A stretch of DNA of 64,000 nt from Pseudomonas sp. MWU15-20650 (GTDB taxonomy: Bacteria; Pseudomonadota; Gammaproteobacteria; Pseudomonadales; Pseudomonadaceae). Made by a program: the position numbers and the translations under genes. Below the pieces are notes generated by a model. That model was not told where the DNA came from. It saw nothing but the letters and a program-made list of their open reading frames with translations, and ran no database searches. How positions within the stretch are numbered: position 1 is the first letter of the stretch; the number at the start of each line of letters is the position of its first letter. Below, one piece after another: positions 50,973 to 60,275 of this stretch. Location of the stretch: the NCBI RefSeq assembly GCF_023242475.1, contig NZ_JALJFG010000024.1, positions 1-64,000 of the forward strand, given 5' to 3'.

Positions 50973-51515
50973 TTAGCGACGCGAGGCCAGATAGCGGCGC
51001 AAGCCCTCTTGCGCGTCCGGGCAATAAGGCTTTTGCTCGGCTTCCTGCAAGACGGTTTCAAGGGGTAAAAAGCGTGCTTCCATGACTTCTTCGGGCTGCA
51101 AACGCAACGGACCATCCCAAACAGCCGAGTACGACTTGCACCAGAGCCGGCTGTCGCCATCCTGGAAATAGAAGTGGTCATGTTCGACCAATTCCACGCC
51201 ACCCACCCCGAGTTCTTCTTCCAACTCACGGGCCGCCGAATCGGCGTAGCTCTCCCCGGCCGCCACCATCCCGCCCGCCGCCGTGTCCCAGAACCCGGGA
51301 TACAAGGCTTTGCTCAGGGTGCGCCGATGCACACACAGCAAGCCGGCCGAATTGAACAGGAAGATAAAGGTGCATCGGCCGATCAGGCCGCGCTGGCGAA
51401 GGTCGGACCTGACAAGGTGACCGAGCAGGTTGTCCCGCTCGTCGACCCAGCAGATCAGTTCTGCATCAGAGGCCGCGCGGTGCGCGGCCTCCTTTCGAGT
51501 AACGTCCATCATCAA
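50973..51515 (-). CDS. NUDIX hydrolase
   Basis: A 180-residue protein with the Nudix box GGMVAAGESYADSAARELEE followed by ELG (from about residue 78), matching GX5EX7REUXEEXGU. It hydrolyses a nucleoside diphosphate linked to another group; the substrate is unknown. It overlaps the upstream DUF2333 gene by four bases. Three successive ATG codons make the exact start uncertain by one or two residues. Confidence 0.9.
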   Translation of the reverse strand: MMMDVTRKEAAHRAASDAELICWVDERDNLLGHLVRSDLRQRGLIGRCTFIFLFNSAGLLCVHRRTLSKALYPGFWDTAAGGMVAAGESYADSAARELEEELGVGGVELVEHDHFYFQDGDSRLWCKSYSAVWDGPLRLQPEEVMEARFLPLETVLQEAEQKPYCPDAQEGLRRYLASRR

Positions 51516-52579
51516 CCCTGGTTGAGGAGCTGACGCAAGTCGATCACTGCAGCGTTTGCCCGGGAAATGTAGTTGGCCATGACCAGCGAGTGGTTGGCGA
51601 GGATGCCAAAGCCGCTGCCGTTAAGAATCATAGGGCTCCAAACCGGTTCCTGCGAGGCTTCCAGCTCACGAATGATCTGGCGCACGCTGACGGTAGCGTT
51701 TTTCTTGGCCAGCACATCGGCAAAGTCGACCTCGATGGCGCGCAGCAGGTGGGACAAGGCCCACGCCTGGCCACGGGCTTCGTAGAACACGTTATCGATC
51801 TGCATCCATGGGGTTTCCACCACTTCTTCATCAACCTGCGGCACTTCGCCCGGGGCCAGCGTCTCGGTTTTCAGCGCCGTGTTCAGCTTGACCCGGCCAA
51901 CGCTGGCCGACAGGCGTTGCGACAACGAACCCAGGCGGGTGGCGACATCGCCCAGCCAGTTGTTGAGGTTATCGGCGCGGGCATAGAACAACGCACCTTT
52001 CTGATTCGGGTCGGACAGCCGGGCTTCGTAGCGGCTCAGGGAATTGATGCCTTCCTGATATTCCGACTCACTGGATGGCAGCACCCAACTCTTGTTGTCG
52101 AAGTTGAAGCGCGGCTCGGCCTTGGCCAAATCAGCGTCTTCAGCCGACTGCGACTGGGAACGGGCGAAGTCTTTGCGCAGGGCTCGGGTCAGGTCACGCA
52201 CCTGCACCAGCACGCCGTACTCCCAGCTCGGCATGTTGTCCATCCACAAGCCCGGTGGGAAACGGTCGTTGGAAATGTAGCCACCGGGTTTATTCAGCAA
52301 GGTGCCGACCACGGTCTTGAGGGTTTCGACGGTGGTGAAACCCACCACCATCTGCTTGCCTTCCTTCTCGGCGGCAAGCTGGGCGTTTTGCTGGACCGGA
52401 AACAGCGCCGGTTCTTCGCTCCAGTACCAACCCAGGGCACCGGTGACCAACAGGTACAAGCCGATCACGCTAAGCAAGGCTCGGCTCATCAGCAGGTTGC
52501 GAAAGTAGCCGCGGTTGGCCGACTTGGGCTCAGGAGCGGGGCCTTTTGCACTGCCTGCACGGTTTTTCCAGTCCAGCAT
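51512..52579 (-). CDS. DUF2333-family membrane-anchored protein
   Basis: A 355-residue protein with a single N-terminal membrane helix (ALLSVIGLYLLVTGALGWYW, residues 34-53) and a large periplasmic domain. It matches the DUF2333 family, present at this locus in Pseudomonas (PA4842 from memory). The function is unknown. It diverges from gcbA across a 298-base gap that holds both promoters; no clear elements were identified there apart from AT-rich stretches near 52780. Confidence 0.87.
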   Translation of the reverse strand: MLDWKNRAGSAKGPAPEPKSANRGYFRNLLMSRALLSVIGLYLLVTGALGWYWSEEPALFPVQQNAQLAAEKEGKQMVVGFTTVETLKTVVGTLLNKPGGYISNDRFPPGLWMDNMPSWEYGVLVQVRDLTRALRKDFARSQSQSAEDADLAKAEPRFNFDNKSWVLPSSESEYQEGINSLSRYEARLSDPNQKGALFYARADNLNNWLGDVATRLGSLSQRLSASVGRVKLNTALKTETLAPGEVPQVDEEVVETPWMQIDNVFYEARGQAWALSHLLRAIEVDFADVLAKKNATVSVRQIIRELEASQEPVWSPMILNGSGFGILANHSLVMANYISRANAAVIDLRQLLNQG

Positions 52580-52877
52580 GGCGATATCCTTTCAATCACT
52601 TGAGTTCATGCACATCAATTGTCCGGGTGCGTTCAGACATTCCGACCACAACCCTACCCCATCGTGCCCATCGGCGCGGGCTTTTAAGCGAAAGTGGCGC
52701 ACAACGGGTGTTCGACTATAAAGGATGCACGCTTTTTACGCTGCGCGACCGACAGGTCGATAACTGAATAACACCAACTCGTACTTAATTGACGTATGAC
52801 ACTCATGTAACAGAAAAGAGGTGCTAGCATAGAGCCATCAGTCGATCTCAGCATGCACCCTCACTAGTAGTCAGGAT

Positions 52878-54548
52878 ATGACCGAGCCAGAAGACCCCAG
52901 CCGTGAGCGCCTCAAGCACCATTTTGCCCAGCGGGTAATTCATCAGGCACGTCAAATTCTTGAGATCTGGCAGCGCCTGCAGCGCAGCGAATGGTCGAAC
53001 GCCGACTTTTCTGAACTCAGCGAAGCCAACTTGCGCCTGCTGCGTTTTGCCGAACGCTTCGAACAGCCGGAACATGGTCAACTGGCGCAACACATCGGCG
53101 AATCCCTGAAGGCTGTGGACGAAAACCGCGGCCGACTGAGCAGCCAACTGATCACCGAACTCAATCGCTTGATGCAACGCCTGTCCCGCACCGGCCTGCG
53201 CCAGGGCGATCAGCTTGATCAAACCTTCCTGCCGCCGATGCGCAAGCCCATCTACGTGATGCTCGCCGACCACGACCGCGCCGAGCGCCTGGCCAAACAG
53301 CTGGAATTCTTTGGCCTGAGTGCTCAATCCCTGGACAGCGTAGCGGCCTTCCGCGCCTCGATGGCCGAGCGCCTGCCGTCGGCGATCGTGATGGACGTGG
53401 ACTTTTGTGGGGCCGGCCTGGGTCTCCGGCTTGCCGCCGAAGCCCAGGAGGGCCTGGAGCAAAAGCTGCCGCTGTTGTTTTTCAGCCTGCATGAAACCGA
53501 CACCCCCACCCGCCTGGCCGCCGTGCGCGCCGGTGGCGAAGAGTTCCTGACCGGTACGCTGGAAGCCTCAAGCCTGCTGGAAAAAATTGAAGTGCTGACC
53601 TGCGTCGCCCAGTACGAACCCTATAAAGTACTGATCATTGACGACTCGCGGGCCCAGGCACTGCATACCGAACGCCTGCTCAACAGCGCCGGTATCGTCA
53701 CCCGCACGCTGATCGAGCCGATCCAGGCCATGGCCGAGCTGGCGGATTTCCAGCCCGACCTGATCATCCTCGATATGTATATGCCGGCCTGCACCGGCAC
53801 CGAGCTGGCCAAGGTGATTCGCCACAACGACCGTTATATGAGCGTACCGATCATCTATCTGTCGGCCGAAGACGACCTGGACAAACAGCTGGATGCGATG
53901 AGCGAGGGCGGTGACGACTTTCTGACCAAGCCGATCAAGCCGCGCCACCTGATCACTACCGTGCGTAACCGTGCGGCGCGGGCACGCAATTTGAAGGCAC
54001 GAATGGTGCGCGACAGCCTGACAGGGCTGTACAACCACACCCATATCCTGCAATTGCTCGAAGACTGCAGCTTCCGCGCACGCCGCGAGAACAAGCCATT
54101 GAGCTTTGCCATGCTGGATATCGACCATTTCAAGCGGGTCAACGACAGCCATGGCCACCCCATGGGCGACCGCGTGATCAAGAGCCTGGCACTGTTTCTC
54201 AAGCAGCGCTTGCGCAAGACCGACTATATCGGCCGCTACGGCGGTGAAGAGTTCGCCATCGTGATGCCCGACACCGACCTGGAGTCGGCCTGCAAAGTAC
54301 TGGATGAGATTCGCGGGCGCTTTGCGGAAATCCACTACCCGGCCCAACCCCAGGATTTGTGGTGCACCTTCAGCGCAGGGTTGGTGGAGCTGTGCGACGA
54401 TTCCGACAGCCTGATGATGGCCGCCCAGGCCGATGAGGCGCTGTACCGCGCCAAAGGTGCGGGACGCAACCGTGTACAAGCTGCGCGCACATCAAAGCAA
54501 AGTGCCATCTTTTCACCAGAATCCACCGATTCCGTCATAACTCTGTAA
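52878..54548 (+). CDS. gcbA: Diguanylate cyclase with receiver domains (GcbA/AdcA-like)
   Basis: A 556-residue c-di-GMP synthase. N-terminal helical region (residues 1-115), then a receiver-like domain (residues 120-245) that lacks the switch lysine, then a complete receiver (residues 250-370, IIDDSRAQ, phospho-Asp299 in LIILDMYMP, Lys in FLTKPIKP), then GGDEF domain with active GGEEF at 455-459 and inhibitory I-site RKTD at 446-449. GcbA promotes surface attachment in P. fluorescens. AGGA precedes the ATG. The gene order around it equals PA4839-PA4844. Confidence 0.9.
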   Translation: MTEPEDPSRERLKHHFAQRVIHQARQILEIWQRLQRSEWSNADFSELSEANLRLLRFAERFEQPEHGQLAQHIGESLKAVDENRGRLSSQLITELNRLMQRLSRTGLRQGDQLDQTFLPPMRKPIYVMLADHDRAERLAKQLEFFGLSAQSLDSVAAFRASMAERLPSAIVMDVDFCGAGLGLRLAAEAQEGLEQKLPLLFFSLHETDTPTRLAAVRAGGEEFLTGTLEASSLLEKIEVLTCVAQYEPYKVLIIDDSRAQALHTERLLNSAGIVTRTLIEPIQAMAELADFQPDLIILDMYMPACTGTELAKVIRHNDRYMSVPIIYLSAEDDLDKQLDAMSEGGDDFLTKPIKPRHLITTVRNRAARARNLKARMVRDSLTGLYNHTHILQLLEDCSFRARRENKPLSFAMLDIDHFKRVNDSHGHPMGDRVIKSLALFLKQRLRKTDYIGRYGGEEFAIVMPDTDLESACKVLDEIRGRFAEIHYPAQPQDLWCTFSAGLVELCDDSDSLMMAAQADEALYRAKGAGRNRVQAARTSKQSAIFSPESTDSVITL

Positions 54549-54601
54549 CGCAAACGCAATAACTTCAGGCACTTATCTTTTGCTGTTGGTTGAAACCACG
54601 C

Positions 54602-56563
54602 ATGCGCCTGAAGCTGCTGACCAATCTCAATACTCTCCTGCTGGTGGCTGTGTGCCTGGCCCTTGGGGCGACGCTGTGGTGGTCGCAACGGGCGCTGGAG
54701 CGTCCGTATGGGTTGATGGAGCGCTACCTGGGACTGTCCCAGACCTTTCAGAACCAGGCCGCGCGCAATATCGACGACTACCTGGCCAGTGGCGATGCCT
54801 TGCGCCTGAGCAGTGCCAGCCAAAGCTTGGAAAGCCTGCTGCTGCACCTCGATGAGTTACCTCCCGAGCTGGCGCAAAACCTGCGCCCCAGCCTGGTGGA
54901 CCTGGATACCTTCGGCAAGACCGACCTGCTCGCTGCCGGCAAGCTGGCCGGCGACCCGCAAGCGCTGCTGTTGCAAGCCGAGCGCGAGTTGGGAGCGAAC
55001 CTGGAGCAACTGAGCCAGTACGCCATCGGCGTCAATTCCGCCGACGCGGCGCGCTACTTGCCGCCGCTGCTGGCCGCTTCGCAACACGTGGGCAAACTGT
55101 CTCTGGCTCGCGACAAGCTGGTCAGCAGCGGGCGCGCAGAGCTGGCCGATGATGTAGAGCGTGAAATCGCCAGCATCCGCACCCAGGCCGATCTACTGGC
55201 GCAACTGCCACTGTTGGGCGTCAAGGCGAGCACCGAATCCAACACCGACGATTTTTCAGCCCTGATGGGCCTGGAAAACACTGAAAAAACTGAAGTTCAG
55301 GACACCGGCGTCGACCTCAAGCGCGACCTCAACAGCCTGCTGACCCGCTACCCCGCGGAACTCAAACGCACCCGCGAGCAGATCCAGCAACGCGCCGACC
55401 TCGCCGCCAGCACCCACTTGAAAATCGCCAGTGTGCAGCAAGCCATCGCCGGCCTGGAGCCGGTGGTACGCGCGCAACACGCCAAGATCCAGGGCGAAGT
55501 GCGCTTGATGCAAGGCGTGATGATTGGCCTGATCCTGTTGATCGCCCTGCTGATCGACACCCTGCAACGACGCCTGGCGCGGGTGCTGACCAACCTGGCA
55601 CCGGCCTTGTCCACCTGGGCCGAAGGGGACTTCAGCCAGCCGATTGCCTTGGGCAAGACCAACCGTGAGCTGCACGACATCGAGGCGTCCCTTAACCGCC
55701 TGCGCGCCTACCTCGTGGACTTGGTGGGCACCATTCGCGGCAATGCCGAGGAAGTCGCCGGCAGCAGTCGCGCCCTGGCGCAGCTGAGCAGCGGCCTGCA
55801 CGACGGCGCCGAACGCCAGGCCGGGGACACCGCACAGATTCGTGACTCGTTGGGCGAGCTGGAAGCAACTATTCAACAAGTGGCCGGCGATGCCAGCCAG
55901 GCCGCCGGTGCCAGCCGCAGCGCTGGCCAAGCGGTAGAACAAGGTCAACGGGTAATCGGCCTGAGCCTGAACGGGTTGCATGCGCTGGTGGGCGAAGTGC
56001 AGCAAAACGCGCAGATGATTGAAAAACTCGCCGAAGAATCCGCCACCATTGGCGGCGTGCTGACGGTCATTCGCTCGATTGCCGACCAAACCAATCTGCT
56101 GGCCCTCAATGCCGCCATCGAAGCCGCCCGCGCCGGTGAAGCCGGGCGAGGCTTTGCCGTGGTGGCTGATGAGGTACGCTCCCTGGCCCAGCGCACCGCC
56201 GGCGCCACCGCCGAGATCCAGGGCCTGATCGCCGGCCTGCAAACCGCCGCCCACCAATCGGTGCAAGGCATGCGCGCCCAAGTCGAACACGCCGAAGCCA
56301 CCGCCCAGCAAGCCCAGGCAGCGGATGGCGCGCTGGATGAAATCGTCGGGGCAATCCAGACCATTTCCGATACCGCTGTGCGCATTGCCGATGTGACCGC
56401 GCAGCAAAGTGGCGCCGTCAGTGAGATTCGCGATAACAGCGAGCGGATTCATCAATTGGGTGAGGACAATTTGCTGCGCATTGGCCAGGGCCGAAGCCAG
56501 GGAGAGCACCTCCTGGTGCTGGGTGGGCAGCTCAATACGGCTGTGCAGGCATTCCGCGTCTGA
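54602..56563 (+). CDS. ctpL: Methyl-accepting chemotaxis protein (CtpL-like)
   Basis: A 653-residue chemoreceptor. First membrane helix at residues 10-26, a long helical periplasmic domain (residues 27-300), second helix (VMIGLILLIALLIDTL, about 306-322), HAMP, and the signalling tip IRSIADQTNLLALNAAIEAA with RAGEAGRGFAVVADEVR. The locus corresponds to PA4844/ctpL, a phosphate-related chemoreceptor, but the ligand here is not proven. The start is ATG 54602, or TTG 54590; neither has a strong ribosome site. Confidence 0.88.
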   Translation: MRLKLLTNLNTLLLVAVCLALGATLWWSQRALERPYGLMERYLGLSQTFQNQAARNIDDYLASGDALRLSSASQSLESLLLHLDELPPELAQNLRPSLVDLDTFGKTDLLAAGKLAGDPQALLLQAERELGANLEQLSQYAIGVNSADAARYLPPLLAASQHVGKLSLARDKLVSSGRAELADDVEREIASIRTQADLLAQLPLLGVKASTESNTDDFSALMGLENTEKTEVQDTGVDLKRDLNSLLTRYPAELKRTREQIQQRADLAASTHLKIASVQQAIAGLEPVVRAQHAKIQGEVRLMQGVMIGLILLIALLIDTLQRRLARVLTNLAPALSTWAEGDFSQPIALGKTNRELHDIEASLNRLRAYLVDLVGTIRGNAEEVAGSSRALAQLSSGLHDGAERQAGDTAQIRDSLGELEATIQQVAGDASQAAGASRSAGQAVEQGQRVIGLSLNGLHALVGEVQQNAQMIEKLAEESATIGGVLTVIRSIADQTNLLALNAAIEAARAGEAGRGFAVVADEVRSLAQRTAGATAEIQGLIAGLQTAAHQSVQGMRAQVEHAEATAQQAQAADGALDEIVGAIQTISDTAVRIADVTAQQSGAVSEIRDNSERIHQLGEDNLLRIGQGRSQGEHLLVLGGQLNTAVQAFRV

Positions 56564-56587
56564 GCTGGTCTGCCCCCTATGGAGATC

Positions 56588-56683
56588 AAAATGTGGGAGG
56601 GGGCTTGCTCCCGATTGCGGTAGGTCAGGTACACATTCCTACACTGACACACCGCTATCGGGAGCAAGCCCCTCCCACATTTG
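56588..56683. repeat. REPIN: inverted pair of REP elements
   Basis: AAATGTGGGAGGGGGCTTGC (from 56588) and the mirror GGGAGCAAGCCCCTCCCACA (from 56660) enclose about 50 bases. Right arm has one C fewer than the left. It lies between ctpL and aroQ, where P. aeruginosa has a dipZ gene as I recall. Confidence 0.85.
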
Positions 56684-56858
56684 AACTTCATTGGATTCAA
56701 GTCTGTGTTACCAATGACCGGATCCCGGGGCCCAGTCACAAATTTTGCGCAATCCTCGCTAATCGTGCTGGCTACTGCATAGAACTGGACAGTCACAAAG
56801 GCTTTGCGGCATAGTCGCCGGGTTCTGCCGTACCCACATCAATAACAAGGAACAGCCG

Positions 56859-57314
56859 ATGGCGACCTTACTGGTTCTTCACGGACCCAACCTGAACCTG
56901 CTCGGCACCCGCGAACCGGGCGTCTACGGGGCAGTGACCCTGGAACAGATCAACCTCGATCTGGAACGACGGGCGCGTGAAGCCGGCCACCATTTGCTGT
57001 ACCTGCAAAGCAACGCCGAGTACGAATTGATTGATCGCATCCATGCCGCGCGTAGCGAAGGCGTGGACTTTATTCTGATCAATCCCGCCGCTTTTACGCA
57101 TACAAGCGTTGCATTACGTGACGCGCTGCTGGCGGTGAGCATCCCATTCATCGAAGTGCATTTGTCCAACGTGCACAAACGCGAAGCTTTCCGCCATCAC
57201 TCTTACTTCTCCGACGTAGCGGTAGGCGTGATCTGCGGCCTTGGCGCCAGCGGTTACCGACTGGCCCTGGAGGCCGCCCTGGAACACATTGAACAACCGG
57301 CCAAGCGCCCCTGA
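56859..57314 (+). CDS. aroQ: Type II 3-dehydroquinate dehydratase
   Basis: A 151-residue shikimate-pathway enzyme. The lid loop is LNLLGTREPGVYG (Arg and Tyr catalytic), followed by LQSNAEYELIDRIHAA, INPAAFTHTSVALRDAL and EVHLSNVHKREAFRHHS. Length is typical. It leads aroQ-accB-accC, as in other Pseudomonas. AAGGAA precedes the ATG. Confidence 0.96.
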   Translation: MATLLVLHGPNLNLLGTREPGVYGAVTLEQINLDLERRAREAGHHLLYLQSNAEYELIDRIHAARSEGVDFILINPAAFTHTSVALRDALLAVSIPFIEVHLSNVHKREAFRHHSYFSDVAVGVICGLGASGYRLALEAALEHIEQPAKRP

Positions 57315-57338
57315 CCGACCCTTGGGAGTTGATGATTC

Positions 57339-57797
57339 ATGGATATCCGTAAAGTTAAGAAACTGATCGAACTGCTGGAAGAATCCGGTATCGACGAGCT
57401 GGAAATCAAGGAAGGCGAAGAGTCCGTACGGATCAGCCGCCACAGCAAGACCCCGGCCCAACAGTTCTACGCCCCGCAAATGCAGGCCCCGGCTCCAGCC
57501 GCTGCCGCACCTGCTGCTCCTGCTGCCGCGGCACCTGCTGCTCCAGCCGCACCCGCGCTGAACGGTTTCGTGGTCAAGTCGCCAATGGTCGGTACGTTCT
57601 ACCGCACCCCGGCACCGACTTCGCCAGCCTTCGTTGAAGTCGGCGCAACCGTGAAAGTGGGCGACACCATCTGCATCGTTGAAGCGATGAAAATGATGAA
57701 CCACATCACCGCTGAAAAAGCCGGCGTCATCGAATCCATCCTGGTAGAAAACGGTCAGCCGGTTGAGTACGACCAGCCGCTGTTCACCATCGTTTGA
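57339..57797 (+). CDS. accB: Biotin carboxyl carrier protein of acetyl-CoA carboxylase
   Basis: A 152-residue BCCP. The N-terminal dimerisation part (residues 1-45) is joined by an Ala/Pro linker (residues 48-70) to the biotinyl domain. The biotin lysine is in VEAMKMMN (Lys118), with the thumb segment FYRTPAPTSPAFVEV upstream. It carries carboxybiotin between AccC and AccAD. It shares an operon with accC. Confidence 0.97.
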   Translation: MDIRKVKKLIELLEESGIDELEIKEGEESVRISRHSKTPAQQFYAPQMQAPAPAAAAPAAPAAAAPAAPAAPALNGFVVKSPMVGTFYRTPAPTSPAFVEVGATVKVGDTICIVEAMKMMNHITAEKAGVIESILVENGQPVEYDQPLFTIV

Positions 57798-57814
57798 ACC
57801 GCGGAGCGCCTTCG

Positions 57815-59176
57815 ATGTTGAAACCTGCGAAGAAACTGCAAAAAGTCCTGATCGCCAACCGCGGCGAGATCGCGCTGCGTATCCTGCGCGCCTGTAAGGA
57901 AGAGGGCATCAAGACCGTCGCTGTTTACTCGACGGCCGATACCGAATTGATGCACGTGAAACTGGCGGACGAAAGCATTTGTATCGGCCCGCCATTGGCC
58001 ACGAACTCGTACTTGAAAGTCTCGAACATCATCGCCGCGGCAGAAGTGACCGGCGCTGATGGCATCCACCCGGGCTACGGCTTCCTCGCGGAAAACGCCG
58101 ACTTCGCCGAACAGGTGGAGAAATCCGGGTTTGCCTTCATCGGCCCGAAAGCCGAAACCATTCGCCTGATGGGCGACAAGGTATCGGCCAAGGACGCCAT
58201 GATCGCAGCCGGCGTGCCAACCGTTCCTGGCTCCGACGGCCCACTGCCTGAAGACGAGGCAACCGCACTGCGCATTGGTCGCGAAGTCGGTTACCCGGTG
58301 ATCATCAAGGCCGCCGGCGGCGGCGGTGGTCGCGGCATGCGCGTGGTGCACAAGGAAGAAGACCTGATCGAAGCTGCCAAGCAGACTCGCTCGGAAGCTG
58401 CCGCCTGGTTCGGCAACCCGATGGTCTACCTGGAAAAGTACCTGACCAACCCACGTCACGTGGAAGTCCAGGTGCTGTCCGACGGCCAGGGCCATGCCAT
58501 CCACCTGGGCGACCGCGATTGCTCGCTGCAACGTCGTCACCAGAAGGTACTGGAAGAAGCTCCGGCACCTGGCCTGGATGAGAAAGCCCGTCAGGAAGTC
58601 CTGGCTCGCTGCGTCAAGGCGTGCATCGACATCAACTACCGCGGCGCCGGTACGTTCGAGTTCCTCTACGAGAATGGCCGCTTCTACTTCATCGAGATGA
58701 ACACTCGCGTGCAGGTAGAGCACCCCGTCTCCGAGATGGTGACTGGTATCGATATCGTCAAGGAGATGCTGAGCATCGCCGCCGGTAACGTGCTGTCCTT
58801 CACCCAGGACGACGTGAAGATCCACGGTCACTCCCTGGAGTGCCGGATCAACGCCGAAGACCCGAAAACCTTTATCCCGAGCCCAGGCCTGGTCAAGCAT
58901 TTCCATGCACCAGGCGGCAACGGCGTACGCGTCGATTCGCACCTGTACAGCGGTTACAAGGTTCCGTCCAACTACGACTCGCTGATCGGCAAGCTGATCA
59001 CCTGGGGCGCCACCCGCGACGAGGCCATGGCCCGTATGCGCAATGCCCTGGACGAAATCGTGGTAGACGGCATCAAGACCAATATCCCGCTGCACCGGGA
59101 CCTGGTTCGCGATGAAGGCTTCTGCGAAGGTGGTGTGAACATTCACTACCTGGAACACAAGCTGGCCAACCAGTAA
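57815..59176 (+). CDS. accC: Biotin carboxylase subunit of acetyl-CoA carboxylase
   Basis: A 453-residue ATP-grasp enzyme that carboxylates biotin on AccB. Visible are VLIANRGEIALRILRA at the start, the Gly-rich lid KAAGGGGGRGMRVV, the EMNTRVQVEHPVSE active-site strand and the NAEDP segment near the C-terminus. I chose the ATG at 57815 (18 bases after the accB stop, with GGAG before it) rather than one overlapping accB. A terminator follows at 59191. Confidence 0.97.
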   Translation: MLKPAKKLQKVLIANRGEIALRILRACKEEGIKTVAVYSTADTELMHVKLADESICIGPPLATNSYLKVSNIIAAAEVTGADGIHPGYGFLAENADFAEQVEKSGFAFIGPKAETIRLMGDKVSAKDAMIAAGVPTVPGSDGPLPEDEATALRIGREVGYPVIIKAAGGGGGRGMRVVHKEEDLIEAAKQTRSEAAAWFGNPMVYLEKYLTNPRHVEVQVLSDGQGHAIHLGDRDCSLQRRHQKVLEEAPAPGLDEKARQEVLARCVKACIDINYRGAGTFEFLYENGRFYFIEMNTRVQVEHPVSEMVTGIDIVKEMLSIAAGNVLSFTQDDVKIHGHSLECRINAEDPKTFIPSPGLVKHFHAPGGNGVRVDSHLYSGYKVPSNYDSLIGKLITWGATRDEAMARMRNALDEIVVDGIKTNIPLHRDLVRDEGFCEGGVNIHYLEHKLANQ

Positions 59177-59190
59177 GTGCTCCACCCAAC

Positions 59191-59220
59191 AAAGCCGCCT
59201 TCGGGCGGCTTTGTTGTTTC
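59191..59220 (+). terminator. Intrinsic terminator of the aroQ-accBC operon
   Basis: AAAGCCGCC (59191-59199), TTCG loop, GGCGGCTTT (59204-59212), then TGTTGTTTC. A stable tetraloop hairpin 15 bases after the accC stop; the T-run is broken. Confidence 0.85.
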
Positions 59221-59366
59221 TGCACACCCGTTTTCCAGGATGAACACAGTCCCACATTTGTTCAGCATTCACTCAGTAATGTCGTCTTATGCTGCCCGCT
59301 CGCGTAAACTTGCGCGCTTTCGCGGCCCGACCTGGCCGCACATTCATTTTTTCAAAGGTGCCCGCC

Positions 59367-60245
59367 ATGCCTTGGCTGCAAGTCCGTCTCGCCATCAGCC
59401 CAGAACAAGCCGAAACCTACGAAGACGCTTTCCTCGAAGTGGGCGCGGTCTCGGTGACCTTCATGGACGCCGAAGACCAACCGATCTTCGAACCCGAGCT
59501 CAACACCACCCCACTGTGGTCCCACACCCATTTACTGGCCCTGTTCGAAGACGGCACCGACGCCGCCGCCGTGCTGGCCCATATGGAACTGCTCACCGGC
59601 GGCCCGTTGCCGGAGCACCACAGCGAAGTCATCGAAGACCAGGACTGGGAACGCAGCTGGATGGACAACTTCCAGCCGATGCGCTTCGGCCAGCGCCTGT
59701 GGATTGTGCCGAGCTGGCACGCCGCACCGGAACCCGACGCCGTCAACCTGCTGTTGGACCCGGGCCTGGCGTTCGGCACCGGCACCCACCCTACCACCGC
59801 CCTCTGCCTGGAATGGCTGGACGGCCAGGACCTGGCCGGCTGCAACGTGCTGGACTTCGGCTGCGGCTCGGGGATCCTGGCGATTGCCGCCCTGCTGCTG
59901 GGCGCCAAGGAAGCCGTTGGGACCGATATCGACGTACAGGCCCTGGAAGCCTCCCGTGATAACGCCGGGCGCAACAACATCCCTGAAGGCAAATTCCCAC
60001 TGTACTTGCCCGAGCAATTGCCCCAAGTGCAAGCCGACGTGCTGGTGGCCAATATCCTCGCAGGGCCGCTGGTGGCCCTGGCGCCACAGCTGTCCGGCCT
60101 GGTCAAGCCGGGCGGTCGCCTGGCGCTGTCGGGCATCCTTGCCGAACAAGGTGAAGATGTTGCCGCGGCCTATGCCCAGGATTTCGAACTGGACCCGATC
60201 GCCAACCGTGATGGCTGGGTACGCATCAGTGGTCGTCGGCGCTAG
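59367..60245 (+). CDS. prmA: Ribosomal protein L11 methyltransferase
   Basis: A 292-residue methyltransferase that trimethylates L11. The start PWLQVRLAISPEQAETYEDA is typical. The linker DQDWERSWMDNFQPM and the SAM loop NVLDFGCGSGILAIAALLLG are conserved, as is VANILAGPL (the NPPY-like region). I chose the ATG at 59367 by homologue length. Confidence 0.95.
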   Translation: MPWLQVRLAISPEQAETYEDAFLEVGAVSVTFMDAEDQPIFEPELNTTPLWSHTHLLALFEDGTDAAAVLAHMELLTGGPLPEHHSEVIEDQDWERSWMDNFQPMRFGQRLWIVPSWHAAPEPDAVNLLLDPGLAFGTGTHPTTALCLEWLDGQDLAGCNVLDFGCGSGILAIAALLLGAKEAVGTDIDVQALEASRDNAGRNNIPEGKFPLYLPEQLPQVQADVLVANILAGPLVALAPQLSGLVKPGGRLALSGILAEQGEDVAAAYAQDFELDPIANRDGWVRISGRRR

Positions 60246-60275
60246 AATGAGCGCTTGTCTGAATCGGATGGCCGC

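Noticed and set aside
52580..52877. A small RNA or promoter in the DUF2333-gcbA gap
   Set aside because: TTGACG near 52790 has no matching -10 at usual spacing and no terminator-like hairpin was found; there is not enough to call.
57755..59272. A 505-codon reverse-strand frame opposite accB/accC
   Set aside because: accB and accC explain the region fully; the antisense protein matches no family I know.
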